DNA of 64,000 nucleotides from Actinocorallia aurantiaca (GTDB lineage: Bacteria > Actinomycetota > Actinomycetes > Streptosporangiales > Streptosporangiaceae), in assembly GCF_039533685.1 (NCBI RefSeq), contig NZ_BAAATZ010000021.1, forward strand, positions 124,001-188,000, read 5' to 3'. The notes beneath the pieces are model-generated. The model worked only from the letters and a program-made list of their open reading frames with translations. It had not been told where the DNA came from and did no database searches. The position numbers and the translations under genes are program-made. Shown here in pieces: positions 1-8,703 of the stretch. The first letter of the stretch is position 1, and each line of letters opens with the position of its first letter.

Positions 1-193
1 GCAGGGTGGCGCCGTCGCCGAGGCGGACCGTGACTCCCACGGCCCGCAGCTCGTCCAGGCCCTCGACGCCGTCGTTCTCGGTCCGGGCGTCCACCGCGGT
101 GACGGCCGCGCCGCGTTCGGCGAGCACCCGCGCGGCGGCCCGGCCCGACACTCCCAGCCCGGCCACCGTGATGTGAACGTCCTTGAACCGCAT
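1..193 (-). CDS. murD: UDP-N-acetylmuramoyl-L-alanine--D-glutamate ligase, N-terminal part
   Basis: Only the first 64 residues lie in the window; the gene runs off the left edge. MurD adds D-glutamate to UDP-MurNAc-L-Ala in the cytoplasm, the second amino-acid step of the peptidoglycan stem peptide. The visible part reads as the family's N-terminal Rossmann-like domain: a beta strand followed by GLGVSGRAAARVL, then VTAVDAR. The ATG at 191-193 shares one base with the mraY stop (TAATG), so the two are translationally coupled. Position after mraY is the normal dcw order. Identity is firm from fold start and context, although the ATP loop and catalytic parts are outside the window. Confidence 0.9.
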   Translation of the reverse strand, partial: MRFKDVHITVAGLGVSGRAAARVLAERGAAVTAVDARTENDGVEGLDELRAVGVTVRLGDGATL

Positions 194-1266
194 TACTTGG
201 GCACCCACTCCAGATAGAACAGGCCGACACCGGCAGCGACGCAGAGGCCGCAGATCAGCCAGAACCGCACCACGATCGTGGTCTCCGCCCAGCCCGACAG
301 CTCGAAGTGGTGCTGCAGGGGAGCCATCTTGAACAGGCGTCTGGGCTGCTCGAACAGCTTACCGCTGATCTTGAACCAGCCCACCTGCAGGATCACCGAC
401 ATGGTGATCAGCACGATCATGCCGCCCAGGATGGCCAGCAGGAACTGGGTGCGGGTGGTGATGGCCAGACCCACCAGCACGCCGCCCAGGGCCAGCGAAC
501 CGGTGTCGCCCATGAAGATCTTGGCGGGCGGGGCGTTCCACCACAGGAAGCCGAAGCAGGCGCCGAGCACCGCGGCGGCGACCACCGCGAGGTCCAGCGG
601 GTCGCGCACCCAGTAGCAGTGCGGGGCCAGGCCCTCGGCGCAGCTCTGCCGGAACTGCCAGTTGCCGATGATCACGTAGGCGGCCAGGATCAGGCCGACG
701 GTACCCGAGGCGAGGCCGTCCAGGCCGTCGGTCAGGTTCACCCCGTTGGAGACGCCCTGGATGAGGATGAGCGCCCACAGCACGAACAGGTACGGGCCGA
801 TGTTGGGTCCGAAGTCCCGCAGGAACGAGAAGTAGGTGTCGGCCGGGGTGATGAGCATCTCGTTGGGGAACTGCAGGCAGCCCACCGCGAAGACGACGCC
901 GACGATGACGATGCCGGTCGCCTTGGCCCGGCTGCGCAGGCCGAGGCTGCGCTGCTTGAAGACCTTGATGTAGTCGTCGACGAAGCCGACGACGCCCAGA
1001 CCCGTCATCAGGAACAGCACCAGGCCGCCGGAGACGGTCGGGACCGTCCAGGTGATCAGGTGCGCCACGGCGTAACCGATCAGCGAACCGACCACGATGA
1101 CGGTGCCGCCCATGGTCGGGGTGCCGCGCTTGCTCTGGTGGGTGCTGACGCCGTCCTCACGGATCATCTGCCCGTAGCCGAGCCGTACCACCAGTCGAAT
1201 CCACAGGGGGGTGCCGAGCAGGCCGATGATCAGAGCGATCCCGCTCGCCAGGATTACGTTGTTCAC
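193..1266 (-). CDS. mraY: Phospho-N-acetylmuramoyl-pentapeptide-transferase
   Basis: Integral membrane enzyme of 357 residues that transfers phospho-MurNAc-pentapeptide from UDP to undecaprenyl phosphate, making lipid I. About ten hydrophobic segments alternate with cytoplasmic loops. Family signatures are all present: DDYIK (residues 97-101), NLTDGLDGLA (177-186), FMGDTGS (251-257) and the HHFE motif near residue 316, which together form the Mg2+ and nucleotide site. Length matches the usual 350-370. The start is GTG, overlapping the murF stop by four bases (GTGA), and the stop overlaps murD. It is co-transcribed within the dcw cluster. Confidence 0.97.
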   Translation of the reverse strand: MNNVILASGIALIIGLLGTPLWIRLVVRLGYGQMIREDGVSTHQSKRGTPTMGGTVIVVGSLIGYAVAHLITWTVPTVSGGLVLFLMTGLGVVGFVDDYIKVFKQRSLGLRSRAKATGIVIVGVVFAVGCLQFPNEMLITPADTYFSFLRDFGPNIGPYLFVLWALILIQGVSNGVNLTDGLDGLASGTVGLILAAYVIIGNWQFRQSCAEGLAPHCYWVRDPLDLAVVAAAVLGACFGFLWWNAPPAKIFMGDTGSLALGGVLVGLAITTRTQFLLAILGGMIVLITMSVILQVGWFKISGKLFEQPRRLFKMAPLQHHFELSGWAETTIVVRFWLICGLCVAAGVGLFYLEWVPK

Positions 1267-2684
1267 GCCTCACCCTCCGGGGGGGCGTCCGTGAGCAGTG
1301 CCCGGGCCACCCGCTCCAGTCCGGCGACGCGTGAGCCCTTCACGAGCACCACGTCTCCCGGCCTGAGCCGTTCGCCCAGCACGGCCACCGCCGTACCGAC
1401 GTCATCCACCTGCACGCACTCTCCGTTCCATGACCCCACCTGCTCAGCGCCCTTCAGCAAGGACGCCGCGGCCGGACCGACCGCGATCAGACCGGTGACA
1501 CCGCTCCGCGCGGCATGTTGTCCGATCTTCTCGTGTTCCGCAACGGAAGCGGACCCCAACTCGGCCATGTGGCCGAGCACGGCATAGGTCCGCCGCCCCC
1601 TGGACATCGCCGACAATGCGTCCAGCGCGGCGCGCATCGACTCGGGGTTGGCGTTGTAGGCGTCGTTGACGACCGTCAGGCCGTCGGCCCGGTGGTCGAC
1701 CTCCATCCGCCAGCGGCTGACCGGCACGGCGCGCGACAGCGCCGCCGCGACGTCCTCCGGCGGCATCCCGGCCCGGCGGGCCACGGCGGCGGCGGCCAGC
1801 GCGTTGGCGACCGCGTGCGCGCCGTGCAGCCGCAGCTCCACCCGGGCGGAGCCTTCGGGGACGACCAGGGTGAACCTGGCGCGCCCCTCCTCGTCGTAGC
1901 CCTCCTCGACGGCCCTGACCTCGGCGTCGGGAGAGCGCCCGAACAGCACCACGCTCCCGTCGGTGCGGCCGGCCATGGCGCGCACCAGCGGGTCGTCGGC
2001 GTTCAGCACCGCCGTCCCGGTGCGCTCCAGCGCCTCGACCAGCTCGCCCTTGGCCTGCGCCACGGCCTCGCGGCCGCCGAACTCGCCGAGGTGCGCGGTG
2101 CCGACGTTGAGCACCACGCCGATGTGCGGCGGGGCGATCCGCGTCAGGTAGGAGATGTGACCGACTCCACGCGCGCTCTTCTCCAGCACCAGGAACCGGG
2201 TGTCCTCGTCGGCCCGCAGGACGGTCAGGGGGTGGCCGATCTCGTTGTTGAGCGAGCCCTCGGGGGCGATCGTGGGACCGGCCCCGGACAGCACCTGGGC
2301 GATGAGGTCCTTGGTGGAGGTCTTGCCGGACGATCCCGTGATCCCGATCACGGTCGTCCGCGGCAGCCGTCCCAGGACGCCCCTGGCCAGCCGGCCCAGG
2401 GCCGCCACGACGTCGTCCACCTCGTGGACGTCGTCGCGGGAACCGGCCACGACGGTGGGGACGCCGGGCAGCGGCCGCGCGCCCAGGACGCCCGCCGCGC
2501 CGCCCGCCACCGCGGCGGCGGCGAAGTCGTGGCCGTCGACCCGCTCGCCGGGCAGCGCCACGAACAGCGTGCCGGGCCCCGCCAGGCGGGAGTCGATGAC
2601 GACCGGACCGGTCACCCGCGCGTCGGGGCCGTGCAGCACGCCCCCGGTCAGCGCCGCGATCTCCGACAGGGAAAGTTCGATCAC
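1263..2684 (-). CDS. murF: UDP-N-acetylmuramoyl-tripeptide--D-alanyl-D-alanine ligase
   Basis: Cytoplasmic ATP-dependent ligase that adds D-Ala-D-Ala to UDP-MurNAc-tripeptide, completing the pentapeptide. The Mur ligase ATP loop GITGSSGKTSTKD lies at about residues 114-126, followed by the central domain and a C-terminal domain containing DAYNANPESM, typical of MurF. I start the gene at GTG 2684: it overlaps the murE stop as GTGA, has GGAG five bases upstream, and gives the N-terminus VIELSLSEIA that matches the family. An in-frame GTG at 2690 would add two residues. The predicted 473 residues is normal. It sits between murE and mraY. Confidence 0.96.
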   Translation of the reverse strand: MIELSLSEIAALTGGVLHGPDARVTGPVVIDSRLAGPGTLFVALPGERVDGHDFAAAAVAGGAAGVLGARPLPGVPTVVAGSRDDVHEVDDVVAALGRLARGVLGRLPRTTVIGITGSSGKTSTKDLIAQVLSGAGPTIAPEGSLNNEIGHPLTVLRADEDTRFLVLEKSARGVGHISYLTRIAPPHIGVVLNVGTAHLGEFGGREAVAQAKGELVEALERTGTAVLNADDPLVRAMAGRTDGSVVLFGRSPDAEVRAVEEGYDEEGRARFTLVVPEGSARVELRLHGAHAVANALAAAAVARRAGMPPEDVAAALSRAVPVSRWRMEVDHRADGLTVVNDAYNANPESMRAALDALSAMSRGRRTYAVLGHMAELGSASVAEHEKIGQHAARSGVTGLIAVGPAAASLLKGAEQVGSWNGECVQVDDVGTAVAVLGERLRPGDVVLVKGSRVAGLERVARALLTDAPPEGEA

Positions 2685-4180
2685 CGGCACTCCCGGATGG
2701 CCTTGGCGAGGACCTCGCGGTCGTCGAACGGGGTCACCTGACCCGCGGTGTACTGTCCGCGCTCGTGTCCCTTGCCGGCCACGACCAGGACGTCGCCCCG
2801 GCCCGCCCTGGCGACGGCGAGCGCGATCGCCGCCGCCCTGTCAGGCTCCACGACCACGTGGGCGCGCCCGGTCCGGGGGACCCGCAGCGCGCCCTCCATC
2901 ATCGAGGTGAGGATCGCCAAAGAGTCCTCCGAGCGGGGATTGTCGTCGGTGAAGATCGCGAGGTCGGCCAGCCGGGCCGCGGCCTCGCCCATGAGCGGGC
3001 GCTTGCCCTTGTCCCGGTCGCCGCCGCAGCCCAGCACGACGATCAGCCGGCCCTCGGTGACCGGGCGCAGGGTGGTCAGCACCGCCTCGACCGCGCCGGG
3101 CTTGTGCGCGTAGTCGACGAGCGCGGCGAACTCCTGGCCCTCGTCCACCCGCTCCATCCGGCCGGGCACGCCCGGCATCCGGGCGACTCCGGCGACCGCG
3201 CGCTGCAGCGGGATGCCCGCCTCGACCAGGGTGACGATCGCGCCGAGCGCGTTGGCGACGTTGAACGGGCCGGCCAGCCGCACCTGTGCGACCGCCTCGA
3301 TGCCGCCTGGGCCCACGATCCGGAACGAGCTGCCCTCCGGGCCCAGCCGGACCTCCTCGGCCCGCCAGTCGGCGCCTCTGTCCCCGCCGGGCGAGAACGT
3401 GGTGACGGGCACCTCGGCGATCCCGGCGAGCCTGCGGCCGTGGGCGTCGTCGGTGTTGACGACTCCCACGCGGCTGTAGACGCGGGTGAAGAGCTTCGCC
3501 TTCGCCTCGAAGTAGTCGTCCATGGTCGGGTGGTAGTCGAGGTGGTCCTGCGACAGGTTGGTGAACAGGGCCACGTCGAAGACCGTCCCGCCGACCCTGG
3601 CCTGCTCCAGCGCGTGGCTGGAGACCTCCATGGCGATCGCCTCCACCCCGCGCTCGACCGCGGTCGCGAACGTCGCGTGCAGGTCGGTGGACTCGGGGGT
3701 GGTCAGCGCGGACGGCAGGCGTTCGCCCGCCAGGCGGGTCTCCACCGTCCCGATCACCCCGGTGGGAAGCCCCGCGCCGGCCAGGCCCGCCTCCAGGATG
3801 TAGGCGGTGGTCGTCTTGCCGCTGGTGCCGGTGACGCCGAGCAGCAGGAGCTGCCCGGCGGGGTCCCCGTACACGTAGGCGGCGGCGGCGCCCAGCACGG
3901 GGCGGACGGCCTCGACGACCAGGACGGGCAGTCCCGTCTCCTCCGCGGCCTCGCGGCCCTCGGAGTCGGTCAAAATCGCGGCCGCGCCGGCCTCGGCGGC
4001 CTGCGCGGCGAACTGCGCCCCGTGGAAACGTTCCCCGGGAAGCGCGGCATACAGGTCACCCGGTCGGACCTGCCGGGAATCATGGGTGATCCCGGAGACC
4101 TCGCCTTCGAGCGGCCCGGAAACCCCGAGCCGCTCTGCGAGACCTGACAGCGGCCGAGCGGAGTTGCTCGAAGGACGCAT
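2681..4180 (-). CDS. murE: UDP-N-acetylmuramoyl-L-alanyl-D-glutamate--2,6-diaminopimelate ligase
   Basis: Adds the third residue of the stem peptide in the cytoplasm. The ATP loop GVTGTSGKTTTAY lies near residues 115-127, and the C-terminal domain contains DNPRSED; DNPR is the signature of enzymes that use meso-diaminopimelate, so the wall is DAP type, as expected for this group. The ATG at 4180 is preferred because GAGAGAG sits about seven bases upstream and the protein then starts MRPSSNSARPL like relatives; ATG 4204 and GTG 4225 are in frame and would add 8 or 15 residues. Predicted length is 499. The gene follows ftsI after a 67-base gap and overlaps murF. Confidence 0.95.
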   Translation of the reverse strand: MRPSSNSARPLSGLAERLGVSGPLEGEVSGITHDSRQVRPGDLYAALPGERFHGAQFAAQAAEAGAAAILTDSEGREAAEETGLPVLVVEAVRPVLGAAAAYVYGDPAGQLLLLGVTGTSGKTTTAYILEAGLAGAGLPTGVIGTVETRLAGERLPSALTTPESTDLHATFATAVERGVEAIAMEVSSHALEQARVGGTVFDVALFTNLSQDHLDYHPTMDDYFEAKAKLFTRVYSRVGVVNTDDAHGRRLAGIAEVPVTTFSPGGDRGADWRAEEVRLGPEGSSFRIVGPGGIEAVAQVRLAGPFNVANALGAIVTLVEAGIPLQRAVAGVARMPGVPGRMERVDEGQEFAALVDYAHKPGAVEAVLTTLRPVTEGRLIVVLGCGGDRDKGKRPLMGEAAARLADLAIFTDDNPRSEDSLAILTSMMEGALRVPRTGRAHVVVEPDRAAAIALAVARAGRGDVLVVAGKGHERGQYTAGQVTPFDDREVLAKAIRECR

Positions 4181-4247
4181 CTGATGGCTCTCTCGTACGG
4201 ACATTGCTCTGTCTGACGCCGACACGCGAGCCCTGGTTGGGGTCTCC

Positions 4248-6212
4248 TCAGTCGGCGAACATCTTCAGGGTCGGCGCGGCCGTCCCCGTCTGGGCCACCT
4301 TGCGGGTCTTCAGGGCGAATTCCATCACGTTCTTGAAGACCGGCGCGGCAACCTCGCCACCGTAGTACCCCTTCTTGGGATCTTGCAGCACTACCTGGAC
4401 GATGAGCTGCGGATCGTCCGCCGGTGCCATGCCCACGAAGGAAGCGGTATACCCGTCGTAACCTCTCTTGGACTCCACGTAGCGCTCGGCGGTGCCCGTC
4501 TTGCCCGCCACACGGTATCCGGGGATCCGCGCGGCCGGGGCGGTGCCCTCCCTGGTCGTCGCGCCCTCCAGCATCCGGATCAGCTGGTGGGCGGTGTCCT
4601 CGCTGATGACCCGGCGGCTCTGCGGCGCCTCGGACGGGGTGAAGTCCCCCTCTTCGTCGAGGGTGCCGGCGACCAGGCTGGGGGTGACCCTGACGCCGCC
4701 GTTGGCGATGGTCGCGTAGACGCCGGCCATCTGCAGGGCGTTCACCGAGATCGTCTGCCCGAAGGAGATCGGGTACCGGTCGGTGCCGCTCCACTTGTCC
4801 GGCGTGCTGAATATGCCGGGCGTCTCCCCGGGCAGCCCCACTCCCGTGGGCGAGCCGAAGCCGAACGACGTCAGGTAGTCGTGCAGCTTCTGGTCGCTGA
4901 GGTTCTCCGAGGCCATGATGGTGCCGACGTTGCTCGACTTGGCGAGGATGCCGCCGAAGGTGAGGTTCTTCCACACCTTGTGGTCGTGCGAGTCCTCGAA
5001 CTCGGTCGAGAACTTCCAGATGCTGTCGGGGACGTCGAAGGACGTCTCCGGGGTGACCAGCCCCTCCTCCAGCAGCGCGGCGGCGGTGATGACCTTGCCG
5101 GTGCTGCCGGGCTCGAACGCCTCCCCCACCACGCGGTTGCTGCGCTGCGCGGCGGTGGCCTTGGAGTACGCGTTGGGGTCGAAGGTCGGGTAGGAGGCCA
5201 TCGCCACGACCTTGGAGTCCGGGGTCAGCACCACGACGGTGCCGGACTCGGCCTTGTGCTTCTTCACCGCGGCCGAGATCGCCTCCTCGGCCTTCCACTG
5301 GATGTCCTGGCTCAGCGTCAGCCGCAGGCCCTTGCCCGGCACGGGCTCCTTGATCTGGCCCTCGCCCATCGGGATGTGCTGCCCGTCGACGGCGCTGATC
5401 TCCACCCGCTGCCAGCCGGACTCGCCCTTGAGCAGCTTGTCGTAGGCGTACTCCAGGCCCTCGCCGCCGTCGCCGTCCTGGTTGACGAAGCCGACCACGT
5501 TCGCGGCGACCGCGTCGGCCGGGTAGGAGCGGCGCGACTCCGGAACCTGGCCGATGCCCTTGTAGCCCAGCGACATCACCAGCTTGGCCCGCTCGGGCGG
5601 CACCTGGTGGGCGAGCAGCACGTACTGGGTGTTCTTCTTCTCCAGGCACTTCAGCACGAAGCCGACGTCCAGCCCGAGCATGGACGAGATCCGGGCGGCG
5701 ATCTCCGTCTTCTTCTCCGGATTGATCCGGGTGGGGTCGACGAAGATGCCGCGCGCCTCCTGGGTGAGCGCCAGCGGGTTGCCCTCGGCGTCGGTGATGT
5801 TGCCCCGGACGGCGGGCAGGTCGATCTTCCGCAGCCGCTGTTCCATCGCGGCCTGCTCGTACTCGTCGGACTTGATGCCCTGCAGCTGCACCAGGCGCCC
5901 GGCGAACAGGGACAGCACGAAGGCGATCATCAGCAGCGCGGCGTTGAGCCGCCGCATCGGGTCCTTCAGCCGCATCGACGTGCGCGGCGCGGGACGGCGG
6001 GGCGGACGGCGCGGCGGCGAGGGCCGGGCGGCCCGCTCCCCGTCGGCCCCCTCGCCCCGCTTGGCGGGGGCGCGCCGGGCCGCGGGCCTGGGAGGCAGGG
6101 TCCCCGAACCGGAACGGCGGCCCGGCTGGGGTCCGCGCGGCGACGGCGCCGGGCCGCGCGGACCGCGACGGCCGGGGGGTACCGCGCCGGGGGTACGCGG
6201 GCGTTCGGTCAC
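4248..6212 (-). CDS. ftsI: Peptidoglycan D,D-transpeptidase FtsI (class B PBP)
   Basis: Division-specific penicillin-binding protein of 654 residues that crosslinks septal peptidoglycan outside the membrane. Residues 1-80 form a Pro/Arg/Ala-rich cytoplasmic tail, a single membrane anchor spans about 89-108, then a PBP dimerisation domain and the transpeptidase domain follow. Active-site motifs are intact: STGK with nucleophile Ser370, SSN at 426-428 and KTGT at 571-574. I place the start at GTG 6212, whose GTGA overlaps the stop of the upstream ftsL-like frame; a longer continuous reading through the N run at 6386-6396 is an artefact of gap length. The long basic Pro-rich tail is typical of actinobacterial FtsI but low in complexity. 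Confidence 0.94.
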   Translation of the reverse strand: MTERPRTPGAVPPGRRGPRGPAPSPRGPQPGRRSGSGTLPPRPAARRAPAKRGEGADGERAARPSPPRRPPRRPAPRTSMRLKDPMRRLNAALLMIAFVLSLFAGRLVQLQGIKSDEYEQAAMEQRLRKIDLPAVRGNITDAEGNPLALTQEARGIFVDPTRINPEKKTEIAARISSMLGLDVGFVLKCLEKKNTQYVLLAHQVPPERAKLVMSLGYKGIGQVPESRRSYPADAVAANVVGFVNQDGDGGEGLEYAYDKLLKGESGWQRVEISAVDGQHIPMGEGQIKEPVPGKGLRLTLSQDIQWKAEEAISAAVKKHKAESGTVVVLTPDSKVVAMASYPTFDPNAYSKATAAQRSNRVVGEAFEPGSTGKVITAAALLEEGLVTPETSFDVPDSIWKFSTEFEDSHDHKVWKNLTFGGILAKSSNVGTIMASENLSDQKLHDYLTSFGFGSPTGVGLPGETPGIFSTPDKWSGTDRYPISFGQTISVNALQMAGVYATIANGGVRVTPSLVAGTLDEEGDFTPSEAPQSRRVISEDTAHQLIRMLEGATTREGTAPAARIPGYRVAGKTGTAERYVESKRGYDGYTASFVGMAPADDPQLIVQVVLQDPKKGYYGGEVAAPVFKNVMEFALKTRKVAQTGTAAPTLKMFAD

Positions 6213-7073
6213 GGGGTCCTCTCGGGCTCTGCCTGCACGGGTGCGGTCTGCGCCGGCGCGGTCTGCGCGGGAGTGCCCTGCTCGGTCTCGGTGACGCCGG
6301 CCCAGCCGGGGATGCCGTCGCCGGGGACGATCGCGCCCGGCACTCCGATGACCCCGGCCGCGGCCGCGGCGGGGGGCGCCGCGGGNNNNNNNNNNNGCGG
6401 CGCCCGCCGCGGAGGGAACCGGCCGCTTCTTCCCACCAGTTACCCGACCGTTACCGGGATCCACGAAAGCCAGCTCGCTGGGCTGTACCATCCCCTGATT
6501 ACGAGCCTTGAGCGCCAACCGTTTCGGCGACTCCTCCCGCGCGATCTCCTCGACGAGAGCCTGCTTCTGCTGAGTGAGCTGCCGTTCACTGCCCTCCAGC
6601 GCGCTCAAGGTGTAGGCGTCACGGGCCAGCACGGTGTTCAGCACCAGAAGGCTGACCAGCGCTCCGCCCATCAGACAGAGGACGAGCAACACGAACGGAG
6701 CACGGGGACGTCCCGACGACGGCCGCGGCCTGGGCCGCGACCGGGTCTGAGGCTTCCCCGCCTTGGGCGGTTCGGCTTCAGGCCGTGCCTTGGACGGCTT
6801 CAGCGTGCGCCTTTGAGGCGTACGCGGCTTCGGCGTGCGCTCTTTCTTCGTGCGCGCGCCTGGTTCGGCCGGTTTCGCCTTACGCCTTGTGCGTGTCGTC
6901 TTCCCGTCCTCACCGGGGTCGGCGCCGGTCGCGCCGGCCTTCGCGGGCGGCTCCTCCGGCTCCTTCCGGCCCTTCCGGCTCTTGCGTTCCGGCCGGGTTT
7001 CGCTCTGGGGCCCGGGCCCGGCGGCGGCCCGCCGCCGGGACGGTGCGACGCTCTTGCGCTCGATCGTCGTCAT
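6209..7073 (-). CDS. ftsL: FtsL-like septum protein, interrupted by assembly gap
   Basis: Bitopic division protein lying between rsmH and ftsI, the ftsL position in the dcw cluster. The N-terminal 120 residues are strongly basic (Lys/Arg/Pro), one membrane helix spans about 126-149, and residues 152-185 are rich in Glu, Gln and Leu and look like a coiled coil, the FtsL/DivIC architecture that pairs with FtsB and FtsQ. The ATG at 7073 overlaps the rsmH stop as ATGA. After the 11-N gap the correct frame appears to be the one ending at 6209, an Ala/Pro-rich tail whose TGA overlaps the ftsI GTG. The frames on the two sides do not agree if 11 bases are assumed, so the true gap length should be 1 modulo 3. 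The C-terminal sequence is therefore incomplete. Confidence 0.8.
6386..6396. other. Assembly gap (11 N) inside ftsL
   Basis: Eleven N bases interrupt the ftsL-like gene. The flanks are GC-only, Ala/Pro-coding and self-complementary (ggcgcc on each side), which explains the read failure. The length is a placeholder: restoring the frame needs a length of 1 modulo 3, whereas 11 is 2 modulo 3. Confidence 0.97.
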
Positions 7074-8023
7074 GAGTCCTCCCGAACCCGCTCCACGGCC
7101 CGGAAACGCACCGATGCCGCCCGCGGATTGCTGCTGATCTCCTCGTCGGAGGCCTGCTCGCTCCCCCGGGTGAGCAGGCGGAACCTCGGCTCGAACTCCG
7201 GCAGCATCACCGGGAGCCCCGCCGGGGTGTGGTCGGTGGTGCGCTCGGCCAGGACCCGCTTGGTGATCTTGTCCTCGAGGGAGTGGTAGGACAGGACCGC
7301 GGCGCGGCCGCCCACCGCGAGCGCGTCCAGGGCGGCGGGCAGCGCCCGCTCCCAGACCTTCAACTCGCTGTTCACCTCGATGCGCAACGCCTGGAAGGTG
7401 CGTTTGGCGGGGTTGCCGCCGCTCCGGCGGGTGGCCGCCGGGATGGCCGTGCGCACCAGGTCGGCGAGCCGGAGGGTGCCGGTGAACGGCTCCCTGGCCC
7501 GCTCCCGCACGATCGCCGAGGTGACGCGCTGGGCGAAGCGCTCCTCGCCGTACTCGCGCAGGATCCGCGTCAGGTCCGCCGGGGCGTAGGTGTTCACCAC
7601 GTCCGCGGCGGTCATGCCCCTGGTCTGGTCCATGCGCATGTCCAGCGGGGCGTCATAGGAATAGGCGAACCCGCGCTCGGGTTCGTCCAGCTGGGGAGAG
7701 GAGACGCCCAGGTCGAACAGGATCGCGTCGATCCGGTCCAGGCCCAGCTTCGCCAGCACCCCGGGAAGTTCGTCGTAGACGGCGTGGACGAGCGTCACCC
7801 GGTCGCCGAAGGGCTCCAGGCGCGCGCCCGCGCGTTCCAGAGCCACGGGATCGCGGTCGAGGCCGAGCAGCCTGACCTCGGGGTAGGTCTTGAGCATCGC
7901 CTCGGCGTGGCCGCCCATGCCGAGGGTTCCGTCGACGTACAGGGCCCCCGGTGCGCCAACGGCGGGACCCAGCGTCGACAGAATGCGGTCGAGCAGGACC
8001 GGAACGTGTCCGGACTCATTCAT
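7070..8023 (-). CDS. rsmH: 16S rRNA (cytosine(1402)-N(4))-methyltransferase
   Basis: SAM-dependent enzyme (MraW) that methylates C1402 of 16S rRNA in the decoding centre. The SAM loop DGTLGMGGHAEAML lies at about residues 31-44, and later motifs (FDLGVSSPQLDEPERGF, LDMRMD, SYHSLEDK) are diagnostic. I begin at ATG 8023 (MNESGHVPVLL), which fits the family N-terminus and gives 317 residues; the reading frame stays open upstream to 8128 but that part is not conserved-looking. It is the second gene of the dcw cluster, separated from mraZ by a 183-base spacer with strong inverted repeats, and overlaps the ftsL start by four bases. Confidence 0.96.
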   Translation of the reverse strand: MNESGHVPVLLDRILSTLGPAVGAPGALYVDGTLGMGGHAEAMLKTYPEVRLLGLDRDPVALERAGARLEPFGDRVTLVHAVYDELPGVLAKLGLDRIDAILFDLGVSSPQLDEPERGFAYSYDAPLDMRMDQTRGMTAADVVNTYAPADLTRILREYGEERFAQRVTSAIVRERAREPFTGTLRLADLVRTAIPAATRRSGGNPAKRTFQALRIEVNSELKVWERALPAALDALAVGGRAAVLSYHSLEDKITKRVLAERTTDHTPAGLPVMLPEFEPRFRLLTRGSEQASDEEISSNPRAASVRFRAVERVREDS

Positions 8024-8086
8024 GGTCTTGTCTACCCCCACTGCAGCCGACCGCTCGCGGTCGATCGGACATGCGGCCCTCGGGCT

Positions 8087-8187
8087 CGTCCGGTCAGGTC
8101 CCCAACCGCTGCCCTGAGGAAGGGCCACCTGGCACCGGGGAAGCTGTGCCAGCTGGCGGAGAGAGCGGGTGGAGACCTGACCGGACG
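8087..8187 (-). repeat. 14-bp perfect inverted repeat with nested stem, mraZ-rsmH spacer
   Basis: CGTCCGGTCAGGTC at 8087-8100 is the exact reverse complement of GACCTGACCGGACG at 8174-8187, enclosing 73 bases. Inside, CTGGCAC (8129-8135) and GTGCCAG (8146-8152) form a second stem with a 10-base loop. In the mraZ-rsmH transcript this would fold as a long-range helix capped by a hairpin. There is no T-tract, so it is not a standard terminator; RNA processing, attenuation or a protein site are all possible. Confidence 0.7.
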
Positions 8188-8206
8188 TCGGCCCGTCGGG
8201 ATCCTG

Positions 8207-8638
8207 CTAGAGAATTCCCGGCAGCACCTCCTCCGACAGATCGGAGAAGGACTCCTCTTCCTGGGCCAGATAGGCGTCCCAGGAGGGTGCGTCCCAGATC
8301 TCAAGGCGGGAGTTGGCCCCGATGACCGCGCAGTCGCGGTCGAGGCCCGCGTAGGAGCGCAGCGCCACGGGGATCGTGATGCGGCCGCTCTTGTCGGGGA
8401 CCTCGTCGGAGGCGCTGGCGAAGAAGACCCGGCTGTAGGCCCTGACGGACTTCGCGGTGACGGGAGCCGTGGCGAGCGCCTCGGTGATGCGCTCGAACTC
8501 TGCCATGGGGAAGACGTACAGGCAGCGTTCCTGGCCCTTCGTGATCACCAGTCCCCCAGACAGCTCCTCGCGGTACTTGGCCGGCAGGAACAGTCGTCCT
8601 TTGTCGTCGAGTCGGAGTGGATGTGTTCCGAGGAACAC
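8207..8638 (-). CDS. mraZ: Transcriptional regulator MraZ
   Basis: DNA-binding regulator of the dcw cluster, with two AbrB-like SpoVT half-domains. Each carries the expected signature: RLDDKGRLFLPAKYRE near the N-terminus and SGRITIPVALRSYAGL in the second half. I start at GTG 8638, which has GAGGGG nine bases upstream and yields exactly 143 residues (VFLGTHPLRL), the family's usual length; the frame stays open to 8719 but the extension would run through the promoter. It is the first gene of the cluster. In other bacteria MraZ binds repeats in its own promoter, and such an array is present 66-100 bases upstream here. Confidence 0.96.
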   Translation of the reverse strand: MFLGTHPLRLDDKGRLFLPAKYREELSGGLVITKGQERCLYVFPMAEFERITEALATAPVTAKSVRAYSRVFFASASDEVPDKSGRITIPVALRSYAGLDRDCAVIGANSRLEIWDAPSWDAYLAQEEESFSDLSEEVLPGIL

Positions 8639-8703
8639 GGGAGCCACCCCCTCGCGCCATTGGACGCCTGTCAACAGCTCGAGAATGCATGTGGAGACTC
8701 TTC

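Noticed and set aside
307..3803. Long open frames on the plus strand opposite mraY, murF and murE
   Set aside because: Products are Gly/Arg/His-rich with no recognisable motifs and no ribosome sites; they mirror third-position GC of the real minus-strand genes. The same holds for similar frames across the window.
4248..7073. A single 941-residue FtsL-FtsI fusion
   Set aside because: It depends on counting 11 placeholder N; the frame ending at 6209 carries the Ala/Pro tail and overlaps a good ftsI GTG.
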